Of a DNA stretch of 64,000 nt, positions 27,646 through 36,936 are shown one piece after another; within the stretch, counting starts at the first letter, position 1, and each line of letters starts with the position of its first letter. The position numbers were made by a program, and so were the translations under genes. The notes below the pieces were generated by a model. The model was not told where the DNA came from. It ran no database searches and worked only from the letters and a program-made list of their open reading frames with translations. The stretch spans positions 62,001 to 126,000 of the forward strand of contig WGLP01000004.1 in assembly GCA_016125505.1 (NCBI GenBank), read 5' to 3'. The stretch is from Gammaproteobacteria bacterium (GTDB lineage: Bacteria > Pseudomonadota > Gammaproteobacteria > UBA6429 > Thiohalophilaceae).

Positions 27646-28818
27646 TCACCTCGCGATTAAAGTTAAGGTCTGTTCCGCTATGACGTGTTCTTCATCCGTA
27701 GGAATGACCAGCACCGGCAGCTTGCTGCTGCCGGCACTGATCTTCAGTGCATTTTCCTTGTTGGCGTTATCATCAATGACAATCCCGAGCCAGGCGGCCG
27801 CAGCACCGATCTGTTTACGCACAACGCCGGCGTGCTCGCCGATACCGCCGGTAAACACCAGTGCGTCAAGCCCGCCCAGTGCCGCCGCCAGGGATCCAAG
27901 TTCGCGGTTGATGCGATAACAAAAATAGGCAACCGCCTCCCGCGCCGCCTGACGATCGCTGGACAACAGCGTGTGCATGTCACTACTGACACCGGAGATA
28001 CCCAGCAGGCCGGAGCGTTGATGCAATAACTCGGAGACCTCATCGGCGTGCATGCCACGCGCCAGCAGATACAACACCACCGCCGGATCGATGGCGCCAC
28101 TGCGTTTGCCCATGGGTAGGCCATCCAGCGGCGTAAAACTCATGGTCGTGGCAATGCTGCGCCGCGCCTGCACGGCGCACATACTGACGCCGTGCCCCAG
28201 ATGCGCGATCACCACCTTGCCGTTTGCGCTAGCACCAAGATGCTTTGGCAACACGCTCACAATGTATTCATAGGACAGACCGTGAAAGCCGTAGCGCCGG
28301 ATACCCATCGCCTCGCATTCCTGCGGCAACGCAAACCGTCGTTCATGCTCCGGCATCCCGGCATGGAATGCCGTATCAAAACAGGCTACCTGTGGCAGCT
28401 GCGGATATTCCCGCATCAGGACCTCGATTGCGTGCAGGGCATGCGGTTGGTGCAAAGGCGCCAACGGAATCAGGGCCTGAAGTTCGCTGAAGACAGCCGC
28501 ATCCATTTTCACCGCGCGCACATATTTCGTACCGCCGTGCACTACCCGATGCCCGATAGCGATCAGTTTCAGATCGGTCTGCCGTGAATCGAGCCAGGAC
28601 AGGAGATATTGCAGTGCATGCGCATGATCGCCTGCATCAATATCGTGTTCCGTCTGAGTCCGACCCGTTTCGTCTGTGTACGCCGAGAATACGGTCTGTG
28701 CACCGATATTACTGACCAGGCCACGCATGCATTGTTTCAGGGCATTGGTTGCAGGCTGATACAGGGCGAACTTGATGCTGGAAGAGCCGCTGTTTATGAC
28801 CAGGATAGCTTCGCGCAT
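27646..28818 (-). CDS. ackA: Acetate kinase
   Basis: 390 aa, sugar kinase/Hsp70/actin fold. N-terminal phosphate loop INSGSSSIKFALY, IGHRVVHGG, DTAFHAGMPE, and adenine-site VFTGGIGEHA are all present. Catalyses acetyl phosphate + ADP to acetate + ATP. Together with the phosphoketolase immediately downstream it forms a compact bypass from pentose phosphates to acetate. The next gene upstream (trkA) is on the same strand, 211 bp away. Confidence 0.96.
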   Translation of the reverse strand: MREAILVINSGSSSIKFALYQPATNALKQCMRGLVSNIGAQTVFSAYTDETGRTQTEHDIDAGDHAHALQYLLSWLDSRQTDLKLIAIGHRVVHGGTKYVRAVKMDAAVFSELQALIPLAPLHQPHALHAIEVLMREYPQLPQVACFDTAFHAGMPEHERRFALPQECEAMGIRRYGFHGLSYEYIVSVLPKHLGASANGKVVIAHLGHGVSMCAVQARRSIATTMSFTPLDGLPMGKRSGAIDPAVVLYLLARGMHADEVSELLHQRSGLLGISGVSSDMHTLLSSDRQAAREAVAYFCYRINRELGSLAAALGGLDALVFTGGIGEHAGVVRKQIGAAAAWLGIVIDDNANKENALKISAGSSKLPVLVIPTDEEHVIAEQTLTLIAR

Positions 28819-28935
28819 ACAAGCAGTACCCGCTGTTGGTATGACCTTGACCGAGTGCTGACGGAGAAGACACTCGTGTTGATCGACATACCTGTATTAG
28901 AGCGCGACGTGTCGCGTATTGCAAACGATTGCAGT

Positions 28936-28945
28936 GGTCTAGACC
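28936..28945. promoter_or_regulatory. Short palindrome upstream of ackA-xfp
   Basis: GGTCTAGACC is a perfect 10-bp palindrome about 120 bp before ackA. It could be an operator of the phosphoketolase operon, but its size makes chance likely. Confidence 0.15.
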
Positions 28946-29002
28946 GCGTTTCCGCATGACGGTTCCCGCCCGCCAGGCGTTAAACGATTTGTAACAATAG
29001 AA

Positions 29003-29025
29003 GATGCCGGGGCAAGGCCCGCATC
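29003..29025 (-). terminator. Probable terminator of trkH-trkA
   Basis: On the minus strand GATGCGGGCC and GGGGCATC-type arms (29003-29025: outer GATGC/GCATC, inner GGGC/GCCC with a bulge) are followed by TTCTATTGTT. It begins 5 bp after the trkA stop. Confidence 0.5.
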
Positions 29026-29029
29026 GTGT

Positions 29030-29707
29030 TCAGGATTTGTCCGGGGTTGGTATCTCCGTCGGCATCGGCGCCCAGTGCGATTCCAGTGCGGGCAAGGCCT
29101 TACGATGCGCAATGATCACCACTTCATCACCTTTTTGCAGGGCTGTATTGGTCTCCGGCAACATGAACTTTTCATTACGATAGAAAAAGATCACCCTGCT
29201 GTTTTCAGGTAGTTTGAGTTCGCTCAGCAACCCCTCATCCTGCTCGCGGGCAACAAACGAAAAGATACGTGCGTCCGCCTTGATCAGGGCGGACAGCTCG
29301 AGTGGATTCTGCCCGGCGCACATGTCGGCGAGATATCGCGCAATCGTGTAGTTTGGCACAATGACATCGGTCAGACCGAGTTCGATACAGATATGCTCGT
29401 AGGACGGATCCTGAATCCGGGTGACAACGCGCGGATATCCCAGCGAGCGCCCTACCAGGCTGGCGAGGATGTTGTTCTGGTCATTATCGGTCAGACAGAA
29501 TAAGAAATCGGTCGCCGCGGGATCCGCCTCGCGCAGTATTGCCGGCTTGCTGCCGTCGCCATGAATAAAGCCCGACCCGATCTCCGTGCTGAGTTCCTCG
29601 ATACGCGCCTTGTCGCGTTCGATAATCACCACCTCGTGGCCGCTCTTGAGCAATTGCTGCGCCGTCGACAGGGTCAGATCACTTGCGCCGATAAATACCG
29701 ATCTCAT
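29030..29707 (-). CDS. TrkA/KtrA-type potassium uptake regulatory protein
   Basis: 225 aa: RCK_N (about 1-120) and RCK_C (about 135-215). It forms a cytosolic ring on the TrkH channel and gates it by NAD(H), ATP/ADP or related ligands. The first strand and loop read VFIGASDLTLSTA, where the expected GxGxxG is reduced to one Gly, while the acidic residue ending strand 2 (IIERD) is kept. The ATG overlaps the trkH stop as TAATG, so the two are coupled. Single-RCK length (half of E. coli TrkA) is as in KtrA. Confidence 0.88.
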   Translation of the reverse strand: MRSVFIGASDLTLSTAQQLLKSGHEVVIIERDKARIEELSTEIGSGFIHGDGSKPAILREADPAATDFLFCLTDNDQNNILASLVGRSLGYPRVVTRIQDPSYEHICIELGLTDVIVPNYTIARYLADMCAGQNPLELSALIKADARIFSFVAREQDEGLLSELKLPENSRVIFFYRNEKFMLPETNTALQKGDEVVIIAHRKALPALESHWAPMPTEIPTPDKS

Positions 29708-31176
29708 TACACCACCTCTCTGCGGCCGAACCAGTTACGCGGATACAGTACTACCAACAGGGCAACGATTTCCACACGCCCCGCCAGCATGTCGAAACAC
29801 AACACCAGCTTGAGAAAATCCGACAGCTCCGGGCGCGTAATGCCCGTGCTCAGCCCTACCGTGCCACAGGCGGAGATCACTTCGAACAGGCTGTCGAGCG
29901 GGTCATAACCGGCGAAGATAAACGGCAGCCAGGAAACGGCGACGACAATAATGTATAACAGAATCAGCAACAGCACACGGCTGACATCATCCGCAGCCAG
30001 CTTTTGTTCGCCAAGCCGGAAATCGACTACCGCATGTGCCGGTGTTGCCGCGCGGCGTAATACCAATTGAATGGCGCGCAACATGACGAGCAGGCGCAGG
30101 ATTTTAAAACCACCGGCGGATGATCCAACGCTGCCGCCAATCAGCATGGCAAACATCATAACCAGTTTGGATGCCGCATCCATCGTCGCGATCGACTGGG
30201 TGGCAAACCCTGTCGTGGTCTGTGCGGAAAAACCCAGCATCATGCCTTGATACCACGGCGCCGGATTACCGTGCCACCATGCCAGCACGCTCAACGCCGT
30301 ACCGATCAGCAGACAGGCCAGGATCAGCGCCCGCCATTCCACATCGCGCACCAGTGTACGCAGGCCTTCATACCAGCCGGCATGGAATGCCTTCCAGTAC
30401 AGTGGCAGAGATACGGCGCTGAGGAACGAGATCGCCATGACCGCCATCGCCCCGAGATGGGATGGCATGCCCGCCAGGCTGTTATCAAACATGGAAAACC
30501 CGCCGGTCGACACGGCGGAGAACACATGCAACATCGCGGCAAAGCCGTCACGACTCAGGGGCCAGATCAGGATGAACCCGAACAGTGTCAGGCACACATA
30601 CACAATCAAGGTCTGGCGTGCAAAGGTTCGAGCGGTTGCGATGAGAGACTCGCCCGTGTCGACCGGGTTCATCAATCGCCGCGCCGTTGTCGTATGTCCC
30701 AGCAGCAAGGCAACCGACAACACGATAAACCCCAGACCGCCGTACCACTGCATCCATGCGCGCAGGAATAAAAAACTGGCAGGCCGATCGGCAACGTGGT
30801 CCAGTGCGGATAAACCCGTGGTGGTAATCCCCGACACCGCTTCGAAAACGGCATCGCCCCAGGAGATATTTGCCGCCGTCATGGGCCAGGCCATCAGCAC
30901 GGACGGGATCAAAAACGCCAGCACCGTGATCGTCAGGGCTTCATTCGTCCGGATCACATCCGGCGCCGGCAGCCTTGCGAACAAACCGCCCGCCAACACC
31001 AAGCCGAAACACAGGATCAGATAGCGTGTGACCAGAACCCAGTTCGTTTCGACCAGGGCTACCACCAAGGGCGCCAGCGTCAACACGGCCAGTACCAGCG
31101 CCAATTGTCCGCAGTACTTTAATACCACGCGGCCGCGCACGGCATATATCAATACACTGAGACCGGCTTCGCTCAT
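29707..31176 (-). CDS. TrkH/KtrB family potassium channel-like transporter subunit
   Basis: 489-aa polytopic inner-membrane protein with four M1-P-M2 repeats. Pore-loop signatures visible include SGITTTGLSAL, SAVSTGGFSMFD, TTTGFATQ and ISACGTVGLSTG, each giving the selectivity-filter glycine. It takes up K+ (or Na+) under control of the RCK protein encoded next. The start ATG follows a run of other-strand-free sequence; no upstream partner is seen. A conventional trkHA-like unit. Confidence 0.93.
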   Translation of the reverse strand: MSEAGLSVLIYAVRGRVVLKYCGQLALVLAVLTLAPLVVALVETNWVLVTRYLILCFGLVLAGGLFARLPAPDVIRTNEALTITVLAFLIPSVLMAWPMTAANISWGDAVFEAVSGITTTGLSALDHVADRPASFLFLRAWMQWYGGLGFIVLSVALLLGHTTTARRLMNPVDTGESLIATARTFARQTLIVYVCLTLFGFILIWPLSRDGFAAMLHVFSAVSTGGFSMFDNSLAGMPSHLGAMAVMAISFLSAVSLPLYWKAFHAGWYEGLRTLVRDVEWRALILACLLIGTALSVLAWWHGNPAPWYQGMMLGFSAQTTTGFATQSIATMDAASKLVMMFAMLIGGSVGSSAGGFKILRLLVMLRAIQLVLRRAATPAHAVVDFRLGEQKLAADDVSRVLLLILLYIIVVAVSWLPFIFAGYDPLDSLFEVISACGTVGLSTGITRPELSDFLKLVLCFDMLAGRVEIVALLVVLYPRNWFGRREVV

Positions 31177-31239
31177 CGGCAGCAGTAAATGTCTATTCGT
31201 CTGGTGAAGTTATCCTGGAGACACGCCCGGTATAGAGTG

Positions 31240-31704
31240 TCAGCGTGCATAGGTCGCCATCAATTCCGCCTCAGCCAGCCCATGGTCTTGCATATGTTGC
31301 AGTAATTTTGCTTTGCCTGGCTTGTGCAGATCCGGCAAGAGAGTATCCAGCGCATACAACCGAAAATAATACCGATGGCGACCGATGGGCGGACAGGGCC
31401 CACCGTATCCGGTGCGCTTCCAGTCATTGACCCCTTCGTGCGTGCCGCCCGGCAAGGCCGCCGCTGCGATGGCCTCGGGCAAGCCTGTGCACGTTACCGG
31501 CAGGTTGTACAAAACCCAATGCACCCAGATCATGCGCGGCGCTTCGGGATCCGGCGCATCCGGGTCGTCGACAATCAGGGCCAGGCTTTTTGCCTGTGCC
31601 GGCACACCTGTCCAGTGCAAGGGCGGCGAGACATCCTTGCCGTCACAGGTATACTGCCGCGGCACGGCATCCTTGTGCTTGAACGCTGAAGAGAATATCT
31701 GCAT
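31240..31704 (-). CDS. YbhB/YbcL family (PEBP-like) protein
   Basis: 154-aa phosphatidylethanolamine-binding-protein fold. Motifs: LALIVDDPDAPD (ligand pocket), WVHWVLYNLP and GYGGPCPPIGRHRYYFRLYAL, trimmed here to GPCPPIGRHRYYF. Bacterial members have no agreed function. Without a signal peptide it is cytosolic. It sits 19 bp after the 92-aa gene on the same strand, so they may be co-transcribed. Confidence 0.92.
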   Translation of the reverse strand: MQIFSSAFKHKDAVPRQYTCDGKDVSPPLHWTGVPAQAKSLALIVDDPDAPDPEAPRMIWVHWVLYNLPVTCTGLPEAIAAAALPGGTHEGVNDWKRTGYGGPCPPIGRHRYYFRLYALDTLLPDLHKPGKAKLLQHMQDHGLAEAELMATYAR

Positions 31705-31723
31705 GCCGAACCTCCTTGTCTAG

Positions 31724-32002
31724 TCACACAGTCGATTTGAGTTTGCACGCCGCCAGGCTGTCGCGCCAATTGTCCAGCAACACAGCGTGTGCAACCGCAT
31801 CGTCGCGACCATGCAGGAGATAATCGGTAGCCGCCGTGAGTTGAAAACGGCTCCAGCCGTCAACGGTCGCGCACTCCACGTTTATCTCCCACAGCCCCGG
31901 TTTGGGTTCGATCTCAAACAGATAGGCATCGAGGTGTAATTCATCCAGCAGCGCAGTCACTGTCGTGCGCATCTGGGCAAGTTCTTCGACGGAGAAGTCC
32001 AT
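31724..32002 (-). CDS. Hypothetical protein, 92 aa
   Basis: ATG start; sequence begins MDFSVEELAQMRTTVTALLDE and looks like a small soluble alpha/beta protein (LYAYLFEIEPKPGLWEINVEC-type strands in the middle). No motif I recognise. Good coding composition, and 19-bp spacing to the PEBP-like gene argue that it is real. Confidence 0.6.
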   Translation of the reverse strand: MDFSVEELAQMRTTVTALLDELHLDAYLFEIEPKPGLWEINVECATVDGWSRFQLTAATDYLLHGRDDAVAHAVLLDNWRDSLAACKLKSTV

Positions 32003-32294
32003 CGCACGCCCCTTTTAATTGCTTTGACGACTTCCCTGCTAAGTATAACAAGCACATTTTGCGCGACGACATCAAAAGACCCGGAGATGCTGACCCCGGT
32101 CATAAAAACCCGACTTTGCCTGGATTGCCGCAGGAAGGCAGCGCTATCCGCGCTACAGCACACATGCACCACGCTAAATCCCTCCGCCGCGGAGGCGGTT
32201 TATACTATATATATACTTCGCAGCCCGCGCGGTCGCCCTGCTCCCCGGGATTTTGAGTATACTAGGCGCCGCATTTAACCACCCCGGGATCGAC

Positions 32295-33359
32295 ATGTCA
32301 CACGCTGAAGCCGCCCAATCCACCACGGTACGCCTGACCGAATACAGCCACGGTTCCGGCTGCGGTTGCAAGATTTCGCCGGCCTTGCTGGATAACATTC
32401 TCAAATCCGCGATACCGGCGGTGCCGTATCCGCAATTGCTGGTGGGCAACGAATCCAGGGACGACGCCGCGGTTTATGATCTTGGCAACGGTACCTCGGT
32501 GATCAGCACCACTGATTTCTTCATGCCCATCGTCGATGATCCGTTTGAGTTCGGCCAGATTGCCGCGACCAATGCCATCAGTGACGTTTATGCGATGGGC
32601 GGTGCGCCGCTGATGGCGATTGCAATTTTCGGCTGGCCCATCGACAAACTCGGTCCGGACGTCGCGCAGCAGGTGATCGAAGGCGGACGTTATGCCTGCC
32701 AGCACGCCGGCATCCCGCTGGCGGGTGGTCACTCCATTGATGCACCGGAACCGATCTTTGGTCTCGCCGTTACCGGCCTGGTCGATAACGCGAATATCAA
32801 ACGCAACAACCACGCGCGTGCCGGCAGCAAACTCTATCTGACCAAACCGCTGGGGATCGGCATCCTGACCACCGCACAAAAGAAAAAACTCCTGCGCCCG
32901 GAACATCAGCGGCTGGCGCCGGATACCATGTGTCAACTCAATCGCGCCGGCGCCGATTTCGGCAGGCTTGCGTCGGTCACGGCCATGACCGATGTCACCG
33001 GCTTTGGTTTGATGGGGCATCTCGCGGAGATCTGCGAAGGCAGCGGCGTCCACGCCGTGATCGATTATCACGCGGTCCCCAAACTGGCCCAGGTCGAAAC
33101 TTATCTGGAACTGGGCTGCTCGCCCGGCGGCGCGCAACGCAACTTCGACAGCTACGGCCACAAGCTGGCGCCCATGCCGGAAACGCAACGCAAGATTCTG
33201 TGTGACCCGCAAACGTCCGGCGGCCTGCTGGTGGCGGTATTGCCTGACGGTGAAGCGGAGTTTCTGCGCACTGCAGCCGGACACGGTTTTCAACTCAAGG
33301 TTATCGGTGAACTCAGGGACACCCGGACCACGGATAAATTCCTGATAGACGTTATCTAG
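32295..33359 (+). CDS. selD: Selenide, water dikinase (selenophosphate synthetase)
   Basis: 354 aa from ATG 32295. It makes selenophosphate from selenide and ATP. The catalytic loop is SGCGCKISP, with Cys rather than selenocysteine at the active position and the essential Lys. Other signatures: [14 protein letters not shown] (metal Asp), [11 protein letters not shown] and [12 protein letters not shown] longer frame from TTG 32253 overlaps the putative -10 TATACT (32258-32263), so the later start is preferred. mnmH begins 9 bp after the stop, so the selenophosphate is probably used for tRNA 2-selenouridine. Confidence 0.95.
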   Translation: MSHAEAAQSTTVRLTEYSHGSGCGCKISPALLDNILKSAIPAVPYPQLLVGNESRDDAAVYDLGNGTSVISTTDFFMPIVDDPFEFGQIAATNAISDVYAMGGAPLMAIAIFGWPIDKLGPDVAQQVIEGGRYACQHAGIPLAGGHSIDAPEPIFGLAVTGLVDNANIKRNNHARAGSKLYLTKPLGIGILTTAQKKKLLRPEHQRLAPDTMCQLNRAGADFGRLASVTAMTDVTGFGLMGHLAEICEGSGVHAVIDYHAVPKLAQVETYLELGCSPGGAQRNFDSYGHKLAPMPETQRKILCDPQTSGGLLVAVLPDGEAEFLRTAAGHGFQLKVIGELRDTRTTDKFLIDVI

Positions 33360-33368
33360 GCAGCGTGC

Positions 33369-34475
33369 ATGCAATTACCTGTCATCGACGATTACCGGCA
33401 ATTATTCCTGCAAGACACACCACTCATGGACGTGCGTGCGCCCATCGAATTCGCCCAGGGCGCGTTTCCCCACTCCGATAACCTGCCCCTGATCAATGAT
33501 GCCGAACGTCACGCCATCGGCATACGCTATGCGGAAGACGGCCAGGACAATGCCATCGCCCTCGGCCATGAACTGGTCAAAGGCGAACTGCGCGAACAAC
33601 GCATCCAGGACTGGATCGAATTCATGCGGCAACACCCGCAAGGCGCCCTGTATTGTTTTCGCGGCGGTATGCGCTCGAAGATCTCCCAGCAATGGATCTA
33701 TGAAACGACAGGCATCGCCTACCCGCGCGTGGCCGGTGGCTACAAGGCCTTGCGACGGTTTCTCATCAATGAACTGGAGACAAGCGCGACGACACTGGAC
33801 GCGGTGGTCATCGGCGGCCGCACGGGTGTCGGCAAAACGCTCCTCTTGCAACAGATCGAACACCGCATTGACCTGGAAGGGATCTATCATCATCGCGGCT
33901 CGAGCTTTGGCTATCGCGCCACTCCGCAACCTAGTCAGATCGACATCGAAAATGCGCTGGCGATCGCCTTGCTCAAACACCGCAGCAATAACGTGAATAA
34001 ACTGGTATGGGAAGACGAGGCGCCGAACATCGGATCACGCAGCATCCCCGCCAGCGTCACGCAGCTTATGCGTAGCGCACCGCTGGTCCTGATCGAGGCC
34101 GGGATCGAGGAACGTGTCGCTGCGGTATTCGATGAATACATCGATACGGCGCTGGCAGAATTTCAGCGTGTTCATGGTGACGCACTCGGATTTGCCACCT
34201 GGGCGCAACAATTACGCGGTGCACTGGATCGCATCCAGCGCCGCCTCGGTGATCAGCGCTATCACGTGCTCAGGGACGTCATGGACGACGCGATTCAACA
34301 ACACCAGTTGCATAATTTTCGCGAACGGCATAAGGACTGGATCCGGACTTTGCTGCTGGAATACTACGATCCCATGTACGATTATCAGCTGGAGAAAAAA
34401 ACCGAGCGTATTGCGTTTCAGGGTGAGCGTGATGCCGTCCTGCAGTATCTGCGGCAGCAACATGCAATACGTTAA
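33369..34475 (+). CDS. mnmH: tRNA 2-selenouridine synthase
   Basis: 368 aa. Replaces sulfur by selenium at wobble 2-thiouridine of Lys, Glu and Gln tRNAs using selenophosphate, through a geranylated intermediate. An N-terminal rhodanese domain has the catalytic Cys in YCFRGGMRS; the C-terminal P-loop domain has GGRTGVGKT. Immediately after selD, forming a two-gene operon; the stop is 19 bp from the convergent GGDEF-EAL gene. No selA/selB/selC is visible in the window. Confidence 0.95.
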   Translation: MQLPVIDDYRQLFLQDTPLMDVRAPIEFAQGAFPHSDNLPLINDAERHAIGIRYAEDGQDNAIALGHELVKGELREQRIQDWIEFMRQHPQGALYCFRGGMRSKISQQWIYETTGIAYPRVAGGYKALRRFLINELETSATTLDAVVIGGRTGVGKTLLLQQIEHRIDLEGIYHHRGSSFGYRATPQPSQIDIENALAIALLKHRSNNVNKLVWEDEAPNIGSRSIPASVTQLMRSAPLVLIEAGIEERVAAVFDEYIDTALAEFQRVHGDALGFATWAQQLRGALDRIQRRLGDQRYHVLRDVMDDAIQQHQLHNFRERHKDWIRTLLLEYYDPMYDYQLEKKTERIAFQGERDAVLQYLRQQHAIR

Positions 34476-34494
34476 ACAGCGAGAACAAGCCGGT

Positions 34495-36897
34495 CTATAG
34501 CTGCTGTTCCCCCAACGCGGACTTTCGTTTATTTTCCACGACCAGCTCTTCCGCGGTCCGGAAACTATCCGCGGGCCGTGCCAGGTAATAGCCCTGTCCC
34601 ATGTCCACACCCAGCTTGATCAGGACCGCAATGACTTCCTCGTTTTCGATGAATTCCGCCGTGGAGGTAATACCCAGGCCGCGCGCCATGTCACTCATGG
34701 ATTTGATAAAGACCTGATCGAACTTGTCTCGCTCCAGTTGGCGGACGAAACTGCCGTCCAGTTTAATCATGTCCACCGGCAGGTGTTTCAGATAATGAAA
34801 CGAGGAAAAACCGATGCCGAAATCATCCAGCGCAATGCGGCAACCGAGATTATGCAGCGCATCGGTGAAGCGCAAGGCCTGGTTGATATTCTCGACAGCG
34901 GCGGTCTCGGTAATTTCAAAAATCAGCCGGGTCGGGTCGGCGGCACTTTGTTGTACGAATTCACGAATCCAGTCCAGCACCTGCGGGTCGCCGAAATGCC
35001 GGCCGGACAGGTTGATCGCCAGGGTCACCGGATGTCCAAGCCGGCACGTCTCGCCCTGTACCTGGATTGCCTTGCTTAACACCCAGCGATCGATTTCCCG
35101 AATCAGGCCAAAGCGCTCGGCGATGTCGAGGAATGCGCCGGGCGGCACCAGCCCGCCGTCGCCATCCTGCATCCGCAGCAAGACTTCGTAATGGGTGATC
35201 GCGCGATCCTTGAGTCTGTACACGGGCTGATAGTGCAGAACAAAACGATCTTCATTCAGGGCATGACGAATCCGCTGTTCCCACTGCAGCTTGGCATGCA
35301 TGGACACCAGCTGTTTGTCGGCATCGTTGTAGACATGGTAGGTGTTGCGGCCTTTGTCCTTGGCGCTGTACATCGCCGCATCCGCCTTGGCCAGCAATTC
35401 GCCCGGGGTCTTGCCATGTTTCGGAAACAGCACGACACCGATGCTCGCGGTGATTGCAGTATTCTCCGCCTCGTACAGTTCGACATCGCTCACCAGACGT
35501 TGCAGCACCTGCCGGGTAACATGCTCAACCTCTTCATAGCTGGTATTGGGCAGGATGATCCCGAATTCATCGCCACCCAGGCGCCCGAGAATATCCACCT
35601 TGCGCAGACTGCCGGCCAGCCGGCGAGCCACCGTACACAGGACTTCGTCGCCCGCCTGGTGACCCAGGGTATCGTTGATATACTTGAACTGATCCAGGTC
35701 GATGAACATCAGCGCGATTTCCTGATCGAAGCGCTCGCTGTAGAGCAGTGTGCGTTCCAGTTCCTCCTGGAACCGGCGACGATTGAACAGCCCCGTCAGG
35801 GCATCGTGCTCCGCAAGATAGGCGATACGCTTTTCGTTCTGTTTCTGCTCGGTAACATCCAGTATCAGGCCGCGACAAACGGGCCTGCCGTCCTCATTGA
35901 AAGACATGATATCGATACTGCGAATATCCAGGACTTTCCCGTTACGATGAAACATGCGGTAATCGAAGATCACTGTACCCGGACCCTGGGTATGCATCTG
36001 CACCTGCTGCACGAAATAGTCCAGGTCGTCCGGATGGATATGCGATTTCATGAAATTCGGTTCATACCATTCCTCTACCGGGTATCCCAGCAGATTCTCG
36101 GCATCGCGGCTGACATACCGATACTGGCATGCCATCGGGTCGCCTTCGATAATGACGGCGTTAACGCTGTCCATCAGCGTCTGCAACTGTTCGCTTTTCT
36201 CCTCCAGCGCCTTATGCTCATTACGCAGGTCCGCGCGGGTCTGCGCCAGGTGGGCTGCAAGTTCATTGAACGAATGCGCGAGATCACCCATTTCGTCATT
36301 CGACGCCAGTTCGATACGGTGATCCAGTTCATCGCGCAGCAGGGCGCGGGCACCACCCTCCAGTCTGCGCAGACTGCGCGTCAGAAAATAACCGACGCCG
36401 AACGTGACCAGAATGCTCAGTATCAGTTCGATCAGGGCGATGGCGGTGTTTTGATTGCGTGTCTTGCTGGTGATCGCATCGACATACGCCGTGGAGTAAC
36501 CAATCCGGAGTTCGCCGAGTTTCTGATTTGTCAGCGTGATAGGCGTTGTCAGATCGAGTACCTTGCGCTGACGGTCCTGCTGCGGGCTTGCGGGTGCCGG
36601 GATATTGCCAAGCGATGCCATGGGTTTGCCCTCGGCATCGACGACGTCGATATACACGATATTCCCGTCTTTCTGTGCCAGGGTGAGCGCATCCATCACA
36701 ATGGCACGGTCATTAACGGCGAGGCCAGGCGCCAGCAGATTTGCCAGCAGATTCACCTCTTCGCGCAGGTGGTGCTGAAGCACATCGGCGTGACTGGAAC
36801 TGATCAGACGCACACTGTTCCACACCAGGGTGGTCAGCATGACGGCCTCGATCAGAACCACACTCAATATCAGGCGTGTCGACAAACGGATTCGCAT
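34495..36897 (-). CDS. Membrane HAMP-PAS-GGDEF-EAL sensor protein
   Basis: 800 aa. Layout: TM1 (about 9-30), periplasmic sensor of about 120 aa, TM2 (about 150-172), HAMP (about 175-225), PAS (about 240-350), GGDEF and EAL. GGDEF is intact (RLGGDEFGI) with I-site RKVD. The EAL motif reads EVLLRM; FEITET, ALDDFG and the lysine in MIKLDG are kept, so phosphodiesterase activity is plausible. The gene begins 39 bp after a PhnD-like binding protein gene, mirroring the binding protein/kinase pair at 13.8-17.0 kb; the binding protein probably presents a ligand to its periplasmic domain. Confidence 0.93.
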   Translation of the reverse strand: MRIRLSTRLILSVVLIEAVMLTTLVWNSVRLISSSHADVLQHHLREEVNLLANLLAPGLAVNDRAIVMDALTLAQKDGNIVYIDVVDAEGKPMASLGNIPAPASPQQDRQRKVLDLTTPITLTNQKLGELRIGYSTAYVDAITSKTRNQNTAIALIELILSILVTFGVGYFLTRSLRRLEGGARALLRDELDHRIELASNDEMGDLAHSFNELAAHLAQTRADLRNEHKALEEKSEQLQTLMDSVNAVIIEGDPMACQYRYVSRDAENLLGYPVEEWYEPNFMKSHIHPDDLDYFVQQVQMHTQGPGTVIFDYRMFHRNGKVLDIRSIDIMSFNEDGRPVCRGLILDVTEQKQNEKRIAYLAEHDALTGLFNRRRFQEELERTLLYSERFDQEIALMFIDLDQFKYINDTLGHQAGDEVLCTVARRLAGSLRKVDILGRLGGDEFGIILPNTSYEEVEHVTRQVLQRLVSDVELYEAENTAITASIGVVLFPKHGKTPGELLAKADAAMYSAKDKGRNTYHVYNDADKQLVSMHAKLQWEQRIRHALNEDRFVLHYQPVYRLKDRAITHYEVLLRMQDGDGGLVPPGAFLDIAERFGLIREIDRWVLSKAIQVQGETCRLGHPVTLAINLSGRHFGDPQVLDWIREFVQQSAADPTRLIFEITETAAVENINQALRFTDALHNLGCRIALDDFGIGFSSFHYLKHLPVDMIKLDGSFVRQLERDKFDQVFIKSMSDMARGLGITSTAEFIENEEVIAVLIKLGVDMGQGYYLARPADSFRTAEELVVENKRKSALGEQQL

Positions 36898-36936
36898 AAA
36901 TTCAGTGATTACTCTGGATGCTTACACTCACGCTAC

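Noticed and set aside
32298-33374. 358-codon frame opposite selD
   Set aside because: Complement of a well-supported selD in the common antisense phase; no domain and no ribosome site.
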